Shown here: piece after piece, positions 8,438 to 16,275 of the stretch
Layout of the letters: every line of letters starts with the position of its first letter
Numbering within the stretch: the stretch's first letter is position 1
Source: Chloracidobacterium sp. UBA3360
GTDB lineage: Bacteria; Acidobacteriota; Blastocatellia; Pyrinomonadales; Pyrinomonadaceae
DNA length: 26,835 bases
Direction of reading: 5' to 3'
Assembly: GCA_002360555.1 (NCBI GenBank)
Contig: DEQS01000040.1
Location: 15,563 to 42,397, forward strand
The notes under the pieces: model-generated
What the model saw: the letters and a program-made list of their open reading frames with translations, nothing else
What the model was told of the DNA's origin: nothing
The model's database searches: none
Made by a program: the position numbers and the translations under genes

Positions 8438-9421
8438 ATGACGGTTTTAGTTACAGGCGGAGCGGGTTACATCGGCAGCGTGACGGTCGAGATGATGCAC
8501 GGGCGAAATATCCCGGTCGTCGTTCTCGACAATCTGGTTTACGGCCACCGGCAAGCGGTCGATGCGGATATTCCTTTTTATCAGGGCAATGTTGGCGACA
8601 GGGAATTGGTCAAAAAGATCATTGCCGAACACAGCGTCACGTCGTGCATCCATTTTGCGGCCTATGCTTACGTCGGCGAATCGGTCACCGATCCCGCGAA
8701 ATACTTTGCGAATAACACCGTTCAGACCAATGAGTTGCTAAATACGCTGATCGCGGCCGATGTAAAAAACATCGTATTCTCGTCGACCTGTGCGACCTAC
8801 GGCGATCCGCAGCAGATACCGATCAGCGAAACGCACCCACAAAAACCGGTAAACCCTTACGGCTGGTCAAAATTTATGACCGAGCGGATACTTGAGACCT
8901 ACGACACGGCATACGGTTTGAAATTCGTTGCTTTGAGATACTTTAACGCCGCCGGTGCGACTGAGAAATGCGGCGAGCATCACGATCCCGAGACGCACCT
9001 GATACCTATAATATTAAACACCGCAAATGGCGAGCAGCCGTTCGTGCCCGTCTTTGGCGACGATTACGCGACGCCGGACGGGACATGTATTCGCGATTAT
9101 ATCCACGTCGCCGATCTCGCCGATGCCCATATTCGAGCTCTGGACTATCTTGGGTACGGTCGTGAGTCGACCCATATCAATCTCGGCAACGGAGAGGGAT
9201 TTTCGGTTTACGAAGTGATCGAAGCCGCACGAAAGGTCACCGGACGGTCGATAGACGTGCGTGTCGATGCTCGACGAGCGGGCGATCCTGATCGTCTCAT
9301 TGCGGATGCTGCCAAGGCCGCCGAGGTGCTTGGCTGGACGCCGACAAATTCGGGCATCGAGATGATAATCCGTTCCGCCTGGGAATGGAAACAGACACAT
9401 CTACACGGCTATTCTGAGTAA
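8438..9421 (+). CDS. galE: UDP-glucose 4-epimerase
   Basis: 327 residues, standard GalE length. An N-terminal NAD-binding Rossmann motif GGAGYIGS (7-14), the segment FSSTCATYGD with the catalytic Thr117, and the catalytic pair Y141xxxK145 in NPYGWSKFMTE identify an extended short-chain dehydrogenase of the GalE group. LRYFNAAGA and the later CIRDYIHVADLADAH are further GalE hallmarks. It interconverts UDP-glucose and UDP-galactose in the cytoplasm, supplying UDP-galactose for surface polysaccharide, consistent with the glycosyltransferase block at 14.7-18.4 kb. No Shine-Dalgarno is present before the ATG; a GATAAA -10-like box at 8424-8429 would give a leader of only a few bases. Confidence 0.96.
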   Translation: MTVLVTGGAGYIGSVTVEMMHGRNIPVVVLDNLVYGHRQAVDADIPFYQGNVGDRELVKKIIAEHSVTSCIHFAAYAYVGESVTDPAKYFANNTVQTNELLNTLIAADVKNIVFSSTCATYGDPQQIPISETHPQKPVNPYGWSKFMTERILETYDTAYGLKFVALRYFNAAGATEKCGEHHDPETHLIPIILNTANGEQPFVPVFGDDYATPDGTCIRDYIHVADLADAHIRALDYLGYGRESTHINLGNGEGFSVYEVIEAARKVTGRSIDVRVDARRAGDPDRLIADAAKAAEVLGWTPTNSGIEMIIRSAWEWKQTHLHGYSE

Positions 9422-9459
9422 CCCGCACCTCTGCCAATTGGACTAAGTTATAGGCTTTT

Positions 9460-9497
9460 GCGAAAATGATTGAACATTTTGCAGTTCAATAATTCGC
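9460..9497. promoter_or_regulatory. Nested inverted repeat, candidate operator before the acyl-CoA synthetase
   Basis: TTGAAC (9470-9475) and GTTCAA (9484-9489) are perfect inverted arms around 8 bases; outside them GCGAA (9460-9464) and TTCGC (9493-9497) also pair. The centre lies about 30 bases before the start codon at 9509, so a bound repressor would block transcription or translation initiation. There is no T-run, so it is not a terminator. I cannot name the regulator. Confidence 0.4.
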
Positions 9498-9508
9498 ATT
9501 GATTAATA

Positions 9509-11335
9509 ATGGCCAATAATCTCGCCGGCTTCGAAAACATATCCCAGACGATACCGCATTTTTGCTTCGAATCATTTCGACGGCATAATAAACCGGACGC
9601 GCTCGCGTATAAGATCGAGAACACTTGGAACTACATCAACGGCGAAGCGGTCATCGAGCGAATCAAACGTATCGCGATGGGGCTTGCGGCGTTGGGGGTA
9701 AAGGAAGGCGATCGCGTCGCCATCATTTCCGAGAACCGTCCCGAATGGTCGTTTGTCGATCTTGCGATACTTTCACTGCGTGCCGTCAACGTTCCCATCT
9801 ACACAACGCAAGCCGTCGAGCAGATTCGGTTCATCCTGGAAAATTCGGGTGCCAAGATGTTGTTCATATCCGGCAAGAAAATTTGGAAACACGCCGAAAA
9901 TGCGATCCGCAGCGTTGAGCGTATCGAAAAGCTCGTTTTCTTTGACGCCGACGGACGTCCCGACGACGACAGCCGTGCGATCACTTTGGCAGAAGTTGAA
10001 AAGGCGGGTGACGAACATCGCAAGATCGATGCCGACGTCGTTGAGCGGAGCCTCGCCGAGATCGAGACGACTGACCTTGCGACTATAATATATACGTCCG
10101 GCACCACCGGCGAGCCAAAGGGCGTGATGCTGACGCACGAAAATTTTGTCTCCAACATAGTCGCCATCTCAAAAGGCCTGCCGATCCGCTCGACCGACCG
10201 CAGCCTGGCCGTGCTGCCCCTGTCGCATATTTTTGAGCGGACGGTTTTTTACGTTTTGTGTGCAAACGGCGTATCGATACATTATTGTGCGGCGTTTGAC
10301 CAGATCGCGTCGCACCTGCAAGAGGTCAAACCGACCATCATGACCGCCGTTCCGCGATTGTTTGAGCAGGTCTATCACAAGATAGTTAAGAAAGGTAAAG
10401 CGGCGGGCGGATGGAAAACTAAACTCTTCGATTGGGCTCTGATCGTTGGCCAGGAATACTGGGCCGTCAAAGACAACCACGGACGCGTTTCACCCTCGCT
10501 TGCGGCAAAGCACGGTCTTGCAAACCGCCTCGTCTTTTCAAAATGGCGTGATGGTGTCGGCGGGCACTTGCGATTTTTTGTCTCCGGCGGGGCACCGCTC
10601 TCGAAAAAACTCTCCTACGCTTTCTGGGCCGCAGGCATCCCGATCCTGCAAGGCTACGGTATGACCGAGGCTTGCGTTACATGTGCTAATCGCCCTGAGG
10701 ACAGCAAGGTCGGCTCGATCGGAACCCCTTTTGAGGGCATCGAGATGAAGATCGCCGAAAAAGACAGCGAGGTCCTGATTCGCGGTAAAAACGTGATGCA
10801 GGGCTATTACAATAACCCCGAGGCGACCGCTCTCGCGATCGATGACGAAGGCTATTACCACACCGGTGACGTCGGCTATGTCGACACCGACGGCCATTTC
10901 TTCATCACCGACCGCATCAAGGATCTATTCAAACTCTCAAACGGCAAATACGTCGCACCGCTACAAGTCGAGAGTTTGCTCAAGCAAAGCCCGCTCGTCT
11001 CACAGCCGGTAGTTGTGGGGTCGGGACGCAAACAGGTCGGTGCTCTGATCGTGCCTGATTGGGATGCGTTGAAAGAAGCGATGAAAGACGACGGCGTTGA
11101 TGTATCCGGTTCACGCGAAGAGCTGTGCGAAAACCCTCAGTTCATAAAACGCGTCCAGCAAGACGCCGTCGAACTCACCCGCGAACTCAGCGATTACGAA
11201 CGGGTCAAACGCGTGTATCTCCTCCCCCGTGAATTTTCCATCGACAAAGGCGAAATGACGCCAACTCTCAAAATAAAGCGAAACGTCATCGACGAAAAAT
11301 ACGAAGAAGCAATAGATGAGATCTGCGGATCGTGA
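9509..11335 (+). CDS. Long-chain fatty acid-CoA ligase (AMP-forming, FadD/FACL-like)
   Basis: 608 residues, typical of the FAA1-like long-chain acyl-CoA synthetases. Adenylation-domain motifs appear in order: the P-loop-like YTSGTTGEPKG (195-205), the LPLSHIFERTV segment typical of long-chain forms, FFVSGGAPLSKKL, GYGMTEACV, YHTGDVGYVDTDGHFFITDR with the hinge DRIKDLFKLSNGKYVAP, and a C-terminal lysine in GEMTPTLKIKRN. It activates fatty acids to acyl-CoA through an acyl-adenylate in the cytoplasm or at the inner membrane, feeding degradation or lipid assembly. No Shine-Dalgarno precedes the ATG. A nested inverted repeat directly upstream suggests control by a DNA-binding regulator. Exact chain-length specificity cannot be read from sequence. 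Confidence 0.93.
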   Translation: MANNLAGFENISQTIPHFCFESFRRHNKPDALAYKIENTWNYINGEAVIERIKRIAMGLAALGVKEGDRVAIISENRPEWSFVDLAILSLRAVNVPIYTTQAVEQIRFILENSGAKMLFISGKKIWKHAENAIRSVERIEKLVFFDADGRPDDDSRAITLAEVEKAGDEHRKIDADVVERSLAEIETTDLATIIYTSGTTGEPKGVMLTHENFVSNIVAISKGLPIRSTDRSLAVLPLSHIFERTVFYVLCANGVSIHYCAAFDQIASHLQEVKPTIMTAVPRLFEQVYHKIVKKGKAAGGWKTKLFDWALIVGQEYWAVKDNHGRVSPSLAAKHGLANRLVFSKWRDGVGGHLRFFVSGGAPLSKKLSYAFWAAGIPILQGYGMTEACVTCANRPEDSKVGSIGTPFEGIEMKIAEKDSEVLIRGKNVMQGYYNNPEATALAIDDEGYYHTGDVGYVDTDGHFFITDRIKDLFKLSNGKYVAPLQVESLLKQSPLVSQPVVVGSGRKQVGALIVPDWDALKEAMKDDGVDVSGSREELCENPQFIKRVQQDAVELTRELSDYERVKRVYLLPREFSIDKGEMTPTLKIKRNVIDEKYEEAIDEICGS

Positions 11336-11356
11336 TCTGCGAAATATTCCGCGATC
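11334..11356. promoter_or_regulatory. Near-palindrome, candidate enhancer-binding site upstream of the sigma54 promoter
   Basis: GCGAAATATTCCGC (11339-11352) is a palindrome with one mismatched pair, flanked by GATC on both sides (11334-11337 and 11353-11356, offset by one base). Its centre is about 92 bp before the transcription start predicted from the sigma54 promoter at 11412, a usual distance for bacterial enhancer-binding proteins. The assignment is positional inference only; it overlaps the end of the acyl-CoA synthetase gene. Confidence 0.35.
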
Positions 11357-11411
11357 TGGCTCGTCTTCCATTTAACACACCTCAAAAACTTAACAAAATT
11401 TCGTTCCGCGT

Positions 11412-11427
11412 TGGCACGGATGTTGCA
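11412..11427 (+). promoter_or_regulatory. Sigma54 (RpoN) -24/-12 promoter
   Basis: TGGCACG (11412-11418), four bases, then TTGCA (11423-11427) match the sigma54 consensus TGGCACG-N4-TTGCW at every position, with the required 10 bases between the invariant GG and GC. The predicted start near 11438 lies just upstream of the AGGAGG ribosome-binding site of the gene at 11455. Confidence 0.8.
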
Positions 11428-11454
11428 CTGTCTTGATCGTAGGAGGATACAGAT

Positions 11455-12642
11455 ATGCGTCAACTAATTTTTGCGCTGATCTTAGCGAGCCTGTACGTCG
11501 GGACGGTCTCCGCTCAGACGATACCGCCGTCGATCTTTGTTTATGAATCCAGTCAAGGAGGCACAAAAGCTGATGCGGCCGCATCGAGTCTTGAAAGCCA
11601 ACTCTTTGACGCGCTATTTCACAAGTATCCGTGTATGGACATGTTGGACAAACAGGGTGTCGAGGCAATGCTCAACTTTGAGCGGATGCGCGATCTGCTC
11701 GGAGCGGAGCCTAATGATCAGCTACTCACGCAATTAGGCGGAGCCATCGGGGCGAGATACGTGATAAATGTTAATGCTACCCAAATGCCGAACGGCACGG
11801 TGTACATGCAGATCGTCGTAATGGATACGACCACGGGCAAGGCCGTTGCTCGGCGTGATGCTCCGCCGGCAACCCAGGAGACTATCAACTCCGCGATCGA
11901 ACAGCTCAAAGCTCAGGCTCTAGCGGATTTGGCCAGCTTTCTGGCGGGGAAATGTGATGAGCACTGGTCGGGATCGATCAGTTACATCTATAAATATGCG
12001 GACTCTAACTCGAAGTCAGGTCCCGGTATTTCAAGCACCGGCGATTACGCAAATGCTCAAACTAAGTTTGAGAACAGCAAAACAGCCTCAGACGAGATCT
12101 ATGTGATGCTCAAGCCTATGACGCTCGGATCGAACGGACCCACAAAGCCAAAGGCTCAGGTTACTAGAGAGTTTGAGTATCACCATATGTCGAGCATGGA
12201 AACCCGAATGCAGATCCGCTGCCGCCCACGCGGAGCCAACAGCTATTTGCGCCCAACGACTGATCGGCGGAACGAGAAGATGGACGAGAGCGGCAAGGCC
12301 AAAGGAGTTCTCACCGTATATATATATATTTATGAGAACGGTAATTACGACATCCGCCTCGAACACGAGTTAGAGGTCAATACCAATTGGACACTGGAAA
12401 ACTTTGAACAACGTCCGGGCGGCTGCGAGGATCCATCTCCGACGACAGCGACAAGTACTGGAGAGAATAGCGTTTTCGCGAGCGGATATAAGCGTGCGGG
12501 AAATGACATTACCGGACAGGTCGATCCTAAGAACCCGGATGTTCTAACAGGTAAATTGGTCATCGGGAATGCGGATGTAGGTGTTCAGACGATCACATGG
12601 AACCTCCGGCGCGTTAGGCCCAAGGGGAGGAACGAGAAATAA
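11455..12642 (+). CDS. Secreted protein with N-terminal CsgG/LpoB-like domain, function unknown
   Basis: 395 residues. A signal peptide (MRQLIFALILASLYVGTVSA, cleavage before QT) is preceded by a strong ribosome-binding site, AGGAGG, with good spacing. Residues about 25-170 resemble the fold shared by CsgG, LpoB and FlgT-like outer-membrane-associated proteins: KQGVEAMLNFERMRDLLG, then LGGAIGARYVINVNATQ and VVMDTTTGKAVARR, where a gene-product activator domain typically tests gene names and builds a sum over processes. That similarity is judged by pattern only. The C-terminal 220 residues (DEHWSGSISYIYKY onward, EFEYHHMSSMETRMQIRC) are predicted beta-rich and unrecognised, and contain a VYIYIYENG run encoded by a TA-repeat tract. 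Export to periplasm or outer membrane is likely. Transcription is probably sigma54-dependent, so it should respond to a specific enhancer-binding regulator not present in the window. Confidence 0.7.
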   Translation: MRQLIFALILASLYVGTVSAQTIPPSIFVYESSQGGTKADAAASSLESQLFDALFHKYPCMDMLDKQGVEAMLNFERMRDLLGAEPNDQLLTQLGGAIGARYVINVNATQMPNGTVYMQIVVMDTTTGKAVARRDAPPATQETINSAIEQLKAQALADLASFLAGKCDEHWSGSISYIYKYADSNSKSGPGISSTGDYANAQTKFENSKTASDEIYVMLKPMTLGSNGPTKPKAQVTREFEYHHMSSMETRMQIRCRPRGANSYLRPTTDRRNEKMDESGKAKGVLTVYIYIYENGNYDIRLEHELEVNTNWTLENFEQRPGGCEDPSPTTATSTGENSVFASGYKRAGNDITGQVDPKNPDVLTGKLVIGNADVGVQTITWNLRRVRPKGRNEK

Positions 12643-12644
12643 GG

Positions 12645-12980
12645 CTAGATCTTATCGAGAACCACGCCGGTTTTCTCTTTTAACAATGTGTTGAGGGATG
12701 ACGGGTCGCCGTGGCGGTTTTTGAGCAATGCTTCGGCGAGTTCAAATAGTGGGGCAGGTATCTCGCCTATCTCAGTTATGTTTTCGTCGCGGCCTTGGGG
12801 GTAGATGGAATAGAATTCGACCTCGGCTTCGCAAAAATCGCAGCTCCCTAGATGGCGGCCGATCTCGCTGCCGCGTGAGCGGGGCAGATCGCCGTTTTGG
12901 TATTCGAGCAATTCGTTTGACGAAGGACAATCCTCGTTTTTAAAGAAACCTGTCATCTTTGATGAAACCATAAAGCACAT
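12645..12980 (-). CDS. Small zinc-finger (anti-sigma-factor-like) protein
   Basis: 111 residues from the ATG at 12980. The H-x3-C-x2-C motif (RHLGSCDFCEAEV) with an earlier CPSSNELLEYQNGDL segment is the zinc-binding zf-HC2/ZAS pattern of anti-sigma factors. No membrane segment follows and no sigma-factor gene is adjacent on this strand, so it may be a soluble regulator rather than a classical membrane anti-sigma factor. The frame is open to a TTG at 13073, but that extension translates the hairpin repeat at 13014-13035 and has no ribosome-binding site; ATG 12980 has AAGG five bases ahead. ATGs at 12971 and 12956 are alternatives. It is convergent with the preceding secreted-protein gene, with two bases between stops. 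Confidence 0.7.
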   Translation of the reverse strand: MCFMVSSKMTGFFKNEDCPSSNELLEYQNGDLPRSRGSEIGRHLGSCDFCEAEVEFYSIYPQGRDENITEIGEIPAPLFELAEALLKNRHGDPSSLNTLLKEKTGVVLDKI

Positions 12981-13013
12981 TTCGACCTTGTACGCTGATC
13001 GAGCGAAGCGAAT

Positions 13014-13035
13014 CTTTTCTTTGTTACAAGAAAAG
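13014..13035. repeat. Hairpin CTTTTCTT-N6-AAGAAAAG upstream of the zinc-finger gene
   Basis: Perfect 8-bp arms at 13014-13021 and 13028-13035 with a 6-base loop. On the minus strand it lies in the likely 5' leader of the zinc-finger gene. It looks like an intergenic repeat element rather than a terminator, since no T-run follows on either strand apart from the arm itself. Confidence 0.5.
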
Positions 13036-13192
13036 TAAATCTGTAATGGCCGATTCGTTCCAAAACTTCGCAAACAAAATTTCGAAAAATCGGCAATATC
13101 TCGCTTTTTAATACCAAATCAGCCTTATAATCTATTTATTATCAATAGTTTAGAGCAAGTGTATAAAAAATATACAATATTGCAAAAACTTG

Positions 13193-13221
13193 TTGTTCAA
13201 ACTGACAATATTTGCTACTAT
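13193..13221 (+). promoter_or_regulatory. Candidate extended -10 promoter for the sigma-like/polysaccharide block
   Basis: TTGTTC (13193-13198), a 17-bp spacer and TGC-TACTAT (extended -10, box at 13216-13221) form a plausible promoter. The implied transcription start near 13228 leaves an untranslated leader of about 250 bases, long enough to carry RNA-level regulation. Confidence 0.4.
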
Positions 13222-13480
13222 CTTAAATGTAGGTGGTGAGCAGCATTTATCTCACTCCTCCAGATGATCAGATCGACCGCAATTAACCGCTGTTGGTCAC
13301 GCCAAATCTCTACTACCCCAAAAATTAGCTCAGGCCTTGAATTGTGTTCGCAACTCGTATGCTACCCGTGTGCATCGAAGGTCGGCTTGTCTGCAACGCT
13401 CGCGGACAATGGACACAGCTTCAAACAACGATCTGAGCCGCATTGGAAGAAAGGACAATTTCAATCGGAAAGGCTGAATT

Positions 13481-14632
13481 ATGAGTGAAGTAAAAACAAA
13501 GGATCGATTGCCCCGATCGGCCTCACACAAACAGATCAAAGTCGGCAAGTGGAACGACAGTCTCAAAACATCCGATGTAAATCAGATCTGGATCGAGCTG
13601 CACCGCATAGTGTCGTCGCACCCACTGGTCAGGGCCTCAAAGCGTGCCGGCTTTTTGGTCGAAGAGGGTAAGCACAACGCTTACACCGACCTCACCCAAG
13701 AGCTTTTTGTCGCTCTCCTGTCAAAGGACCGCTTTCAGCATTACATCGACACCGAGATGTCCGACCCGGAGATCGAGGCAGAGATCAGCCAGATCGAGCT
13801 GACCAATATGTTGACGGCGGAGCTGCGAAAACGCTACCCCGAATCATATCGTCTCGCCCGCCGTATCTCGACACTCATACAGACAAGCGCTATCTTCAAA
13901 CGCTTTGATAACGTCGATAATCCTGAGGCTCACCGCAGACTGGCCGACCGTCTCTATGGATTGTCCGACTGGAAACTGCAAAAATCACGCCGTGACGTAC
14001 AGGAAATGGATGTCCGCGTCAAAGCCGTCTCGTTCCAAAGCCGCGACACACGTATGGTCGGCTGCACCGGCGACGCACAGATCGTTATCAGCAACCCTGA
14101 GCTCGAAAAACTGATCGTCCGCGTGCTCAAGGCCATCGATTCGCCTGTCGATGTTCGTAGCTTACGCTCCTTTGTAATGTCGCGTCTGCCCATCATGGAT
14201 ATCCATCTCGTGCCCGTCGGCAGCGGAGGCAACGAGGATGACGACGACCGGATGCCGTTCGAATTTACCGACACCCGCGAGACACCCGAGGAAGACCTGC
14301 TTCGCAACGAAGCCGAGACGGCGGCTGCCGGTTTTGTCGATAACTTTCTCGTCACGCTTAACAAATCCGTCCGCGGCAAAGCTAAGCAGTACGACCGCAT
14401 GATCAACGTCCTGTGGCACTGCTATCTGATCTCCGACAGTGGTACGCAGCTCGAGGTCGCCGAAATGCTCGGCGTGTCCGATTCGCTCGTCTCGGATTAC
14501 CGCAAACGCATCGAAGCCAACTTACAGCAGCTTTCGTTCAACGGCGTCAACGAGGCCCGTCAGTTCGAAAAAGCACTCAAACACAAGGTTCGCGACCTGA
14601 TAACGATGGAAAAAGAAGAAGTTGCGGCCTAA
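13481..14632 (+). CDS. Divergent sigma-factor-like HTH protein
   Basis: 383 residues. Residues about 65-140 (YTDLTQELFVALLSKDRF, then ELTNMLTAELRKRYPESY) recall the helical region 2 of sigma70-like factors, in which a DLxQExFLxLL segment is common. A variable middle with an acidic loop (GSGGNEDDDDRMPFEF) is followed by a C-terminal sigma region 4-like helix-turn-helix (TQLEVAEMLGVSDSLVSDYR, 322-341). Classical region 2.3/2.4 residues are not obvious, so it may be an inactive relative or a transcription regulator of another kind. AAAGG lies 8 bases before the ATG. It is 41 bases upstream of the O-antigen ligase-like gene in the same direction, suggesting it controls, or is co-transcribed with, the polysaccharide block. 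Confidence 0.6.
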   Translation: MSEVKTKDRLPRSASHKQIKVGKWNDSLKTSDVNQIWIELHRIVSSHPLVRASKRAGFLVEEGKHNAYTDLTQELFVALLSKDRFQHYIDTEMSDPEIEAEISQIELTNMLTAELRKRYPESYRLARRISTLIQTSAIFKRFDNVDNPEAHRRLADRLYGLSDWKLQKSRRDVQEMDVRVKAVSFQSRDTRMVGCTGDAQIVISNPELEKLIVRVLKAIDSPVDVRSLRSFVMSRLPIMDIHLVPVGSGGNEDDDDRMPFEFTDTRETPEEDLLRNEAETAAAGFVDNFLVTLNKSVRGKAKQYDRMINVLWHCYLISDSGTQLEVAEMLGVSDSLVSDYRKRIEANLQQLSFNGVNEARQFEKALKHKVRDLITMEKEEVAA

Positions 14633-14673
14633 TAGCACTTTGCTCTCAACAGATATGTTTTTAGTCGCAGCAG

Positions 14674-16275
14674 ATGTCCATCGAAAGATCAAAAAGTAAG
14701 GATCACAGCTCATTGTCCCCGCTATCCAAAGCCGGCGGCACGGTCTCCAACGACCTGCCGCCGCTTCGGTCGTTTGGGCAGCCCGACGATATGGGCCCTG
14801 AGCCATCCGGACTAAGAAATCTACACCGCCGGAATGACGATGATTCTCCTCGTGCGGGTGAGCCGACGCAGACAAGATCTGAGGCAAATGTAGTCGTCAA
14901 CACAACGACCATTCCCGTCGAATCGGCGAGTAACCAAGGTCCTAATAACAAAGCCGAGCGGAAAGCCAAACAGGCAAAAAACGATCAGGCTCTGCTGACC
15001 TCGGATCGATGGCTTGCACGCAACGGGCATACATTTACCTACGTCGGCCTGTTTCTGTTCTCGATAATGGTGCTCTTTAGGCCATATGAGATCGTGCCGG
15101 GGCTCGGGTTCCTAGCTTCGACCGCGTTCTATTTTGCCCTCGCGACACTCGCAATATATTTCCCAAGCCAGATCTCTGCCGAGGGCACGCTGACGACAAT
15201 GTCCACCGAGGTCAAAGCTCTACTCGCATTGACCGCTCTATCGCTTCTCACCATGCCGATCGCCCGCAGTCCGGGCATGGCGTGGGACACATTTAACGAT
15301 TCGTTCAGCAAATCGGTCATCATCTTTATCGTTTTGGTCAACGTCGTCCGCACGCGCAAGCGTCTGATGGGGATGATGTGGCTGTCGTTTGGCATCGGCA
15401 TTTATCTGAGCATCTCGGCGTTGCAGCTCTATATGAGCGGCAAATTTACGGTCGAAGAATATCGCGTCGGCGTCGAGATCGGCGGTATGTTTGGCAACCC
15501 AAACGAGATGGCTATGCATTTCGTGATGATGACGCCGATAGCTTTTGCCATGGGGATCGCGGCCAAGAGCAAGGTCATGCGGCTTATCTATCTCGGCATG
15601 GGAGCCTTGCTAATTGGGGCAAACATGGTCACGTTTTCACGCGGCGGTTTTCTCGGTCTAGTTGCCTGCATGGTCTTTTTTGCTTTTAAGGTCGGCCGCA
15701 AATACCGACTAAACGTAGCGATCGCATCGATCCTGGTTAGCGGTATCGCGATGGTTGCCGCACCGGGCAACTACGGCCTGCGAATGCTGTCGATCTTTAT
15801 CCCGGGACTCGACAGTGTCGGTTCGAGCAACCAGCGTCAAGAGCTTTTGTGGCGTTCGCTGCTCGTGTCGGCACGAAATCCCTGGGGCATCGGCATCGGT
15901 AATTTTCCCATCGTCGGCATTCGTGACCTGCAATCGCACAACGCTTTTACCCAAGTCTCCGCCGAGCTCGGCATCCTGGGCCTCGTCGCTTACATGATCT
16001 TTATGATCAGCCCGTTTCGCAAACTCAGTGCGATCGAACGCAAACATTTTGACCGCGACGAGTTTGACTGGTTCTATTACGTCTCGATCGGCCTACAGGC
16101 GAGCATCGTCGGCTATTGGGTATCGAGTTTCTTTGCATCCGTCGCGTACAATTGGTTCATCTATTACCTGATCGCATACGCGGTGGCATTTCGCCGAATT
16201 TACAACATCGAGCGTCCGGCTGACGAAGCCGAGACTGCTCCCATGACCGGACAGCAGCCGATACTGGCAACATGA
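14674..16275 (+). CDS. O-antigen ligase/polymerase-like membrane protein (Wzy_C family)
   Basis: 533 residues. The first 110 are polar and low-complexity, probably cytoplasmic and disordered. About ten hydrophobic helices follow, beginning at TFTYVGLFLFSIMVLFRPYE. The segments MFGNPNEMAMHFVMM, TFSRGGFLGLVACMVFF and the later SHNAFTQVSAELGILGLVAY, with its His-Asn and Glu-x-Gly pattern, are characteristic of the WaaL/Wzy superfamily. Members ligate or polymerise lipid-linked oligosaccharide on the periplasmic face of the inner membrane. No clear Shine-Dalgarno precedes the ATG. It overlaps the next glycosyltransferase by four bases (ATGA), so the two are translationally coupled. Whether it is a ligase, a polymerase or a protein O-glycosyl ligase cannot be separated by sequence alone. 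Confidence 0.85.
   Translation: MSIERSKSKDHSSLSPLSKAGGTVSNDLPPLRSFGQPDDMGPEPSGLRNLHRRNDDDSPRAGEPTQTRSEANVVVNTTTIPVESASNQGPNNKAERKAKQAKNDQALLTSDRWLARNGHTFTYVGLFLFSIMVLFRPYEIVPGLGFLASTAFYFALATLAIYFPSQISAEGTLTTMSTEVKALLALTALSLLTMPIARSPGMAWDTFNDSFSKSVIIFIVLVNVVRTRKRLMGMMWLSFGIGIYLSISALQLYMSGKFTVEEYRVGVEIGGMFGNPNEMAMHFVMMTPIAFAMGIAAKSKVMRLIYLGMGALLIGANMVTFSRGGFLGLVACMVFFAFKVGRKYRLNVAIASILVSGIAMVAAPGNYGLRMLSIFIPGLDSVGSSNQRQELLWRSLLVSARNPWGIGIGNFPIVGIRDLQSHNAFTQVSAELGILGLVAYMIFMISPFRKLSAIERKHFDRDEFDWFYYVSIGLQASIVGYWVSSFFASVAYNWFIYYLIAYAVAFRRIYNIERPADEAETAPMTGQQPILAT

Larger units (their letters stand above)
12981..13480. other. 500-bp intergenic region between divergent genes
   Basis: This AT-rich gap holds the hairpin at 13014-13035, an AT-rich inverted repeat (GTATA 13161-13165, TATAC 13171-13175), a candidate promoter at 13193-13221, and a leader of about 250 bases before the sigma-like gene. 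Within the leader GTGAG (13236-13240) and CTCAC (13251-13255) can pair. An open frame at 13264-13488 overlaps the next start but has no ribosome-binding site or recognisable features, so I read this as leader or regulatory DNA. Confidence 0.6.

Noticed and set aside
13264..13488. 74-residue open frame overlapping the start of the sigma-like gene
   Set aside because: No ribosome-binding site, no recognisable domain, residue mix unlike a protein; better read as the leader of the next gene, although a leader peptide is not excluded.
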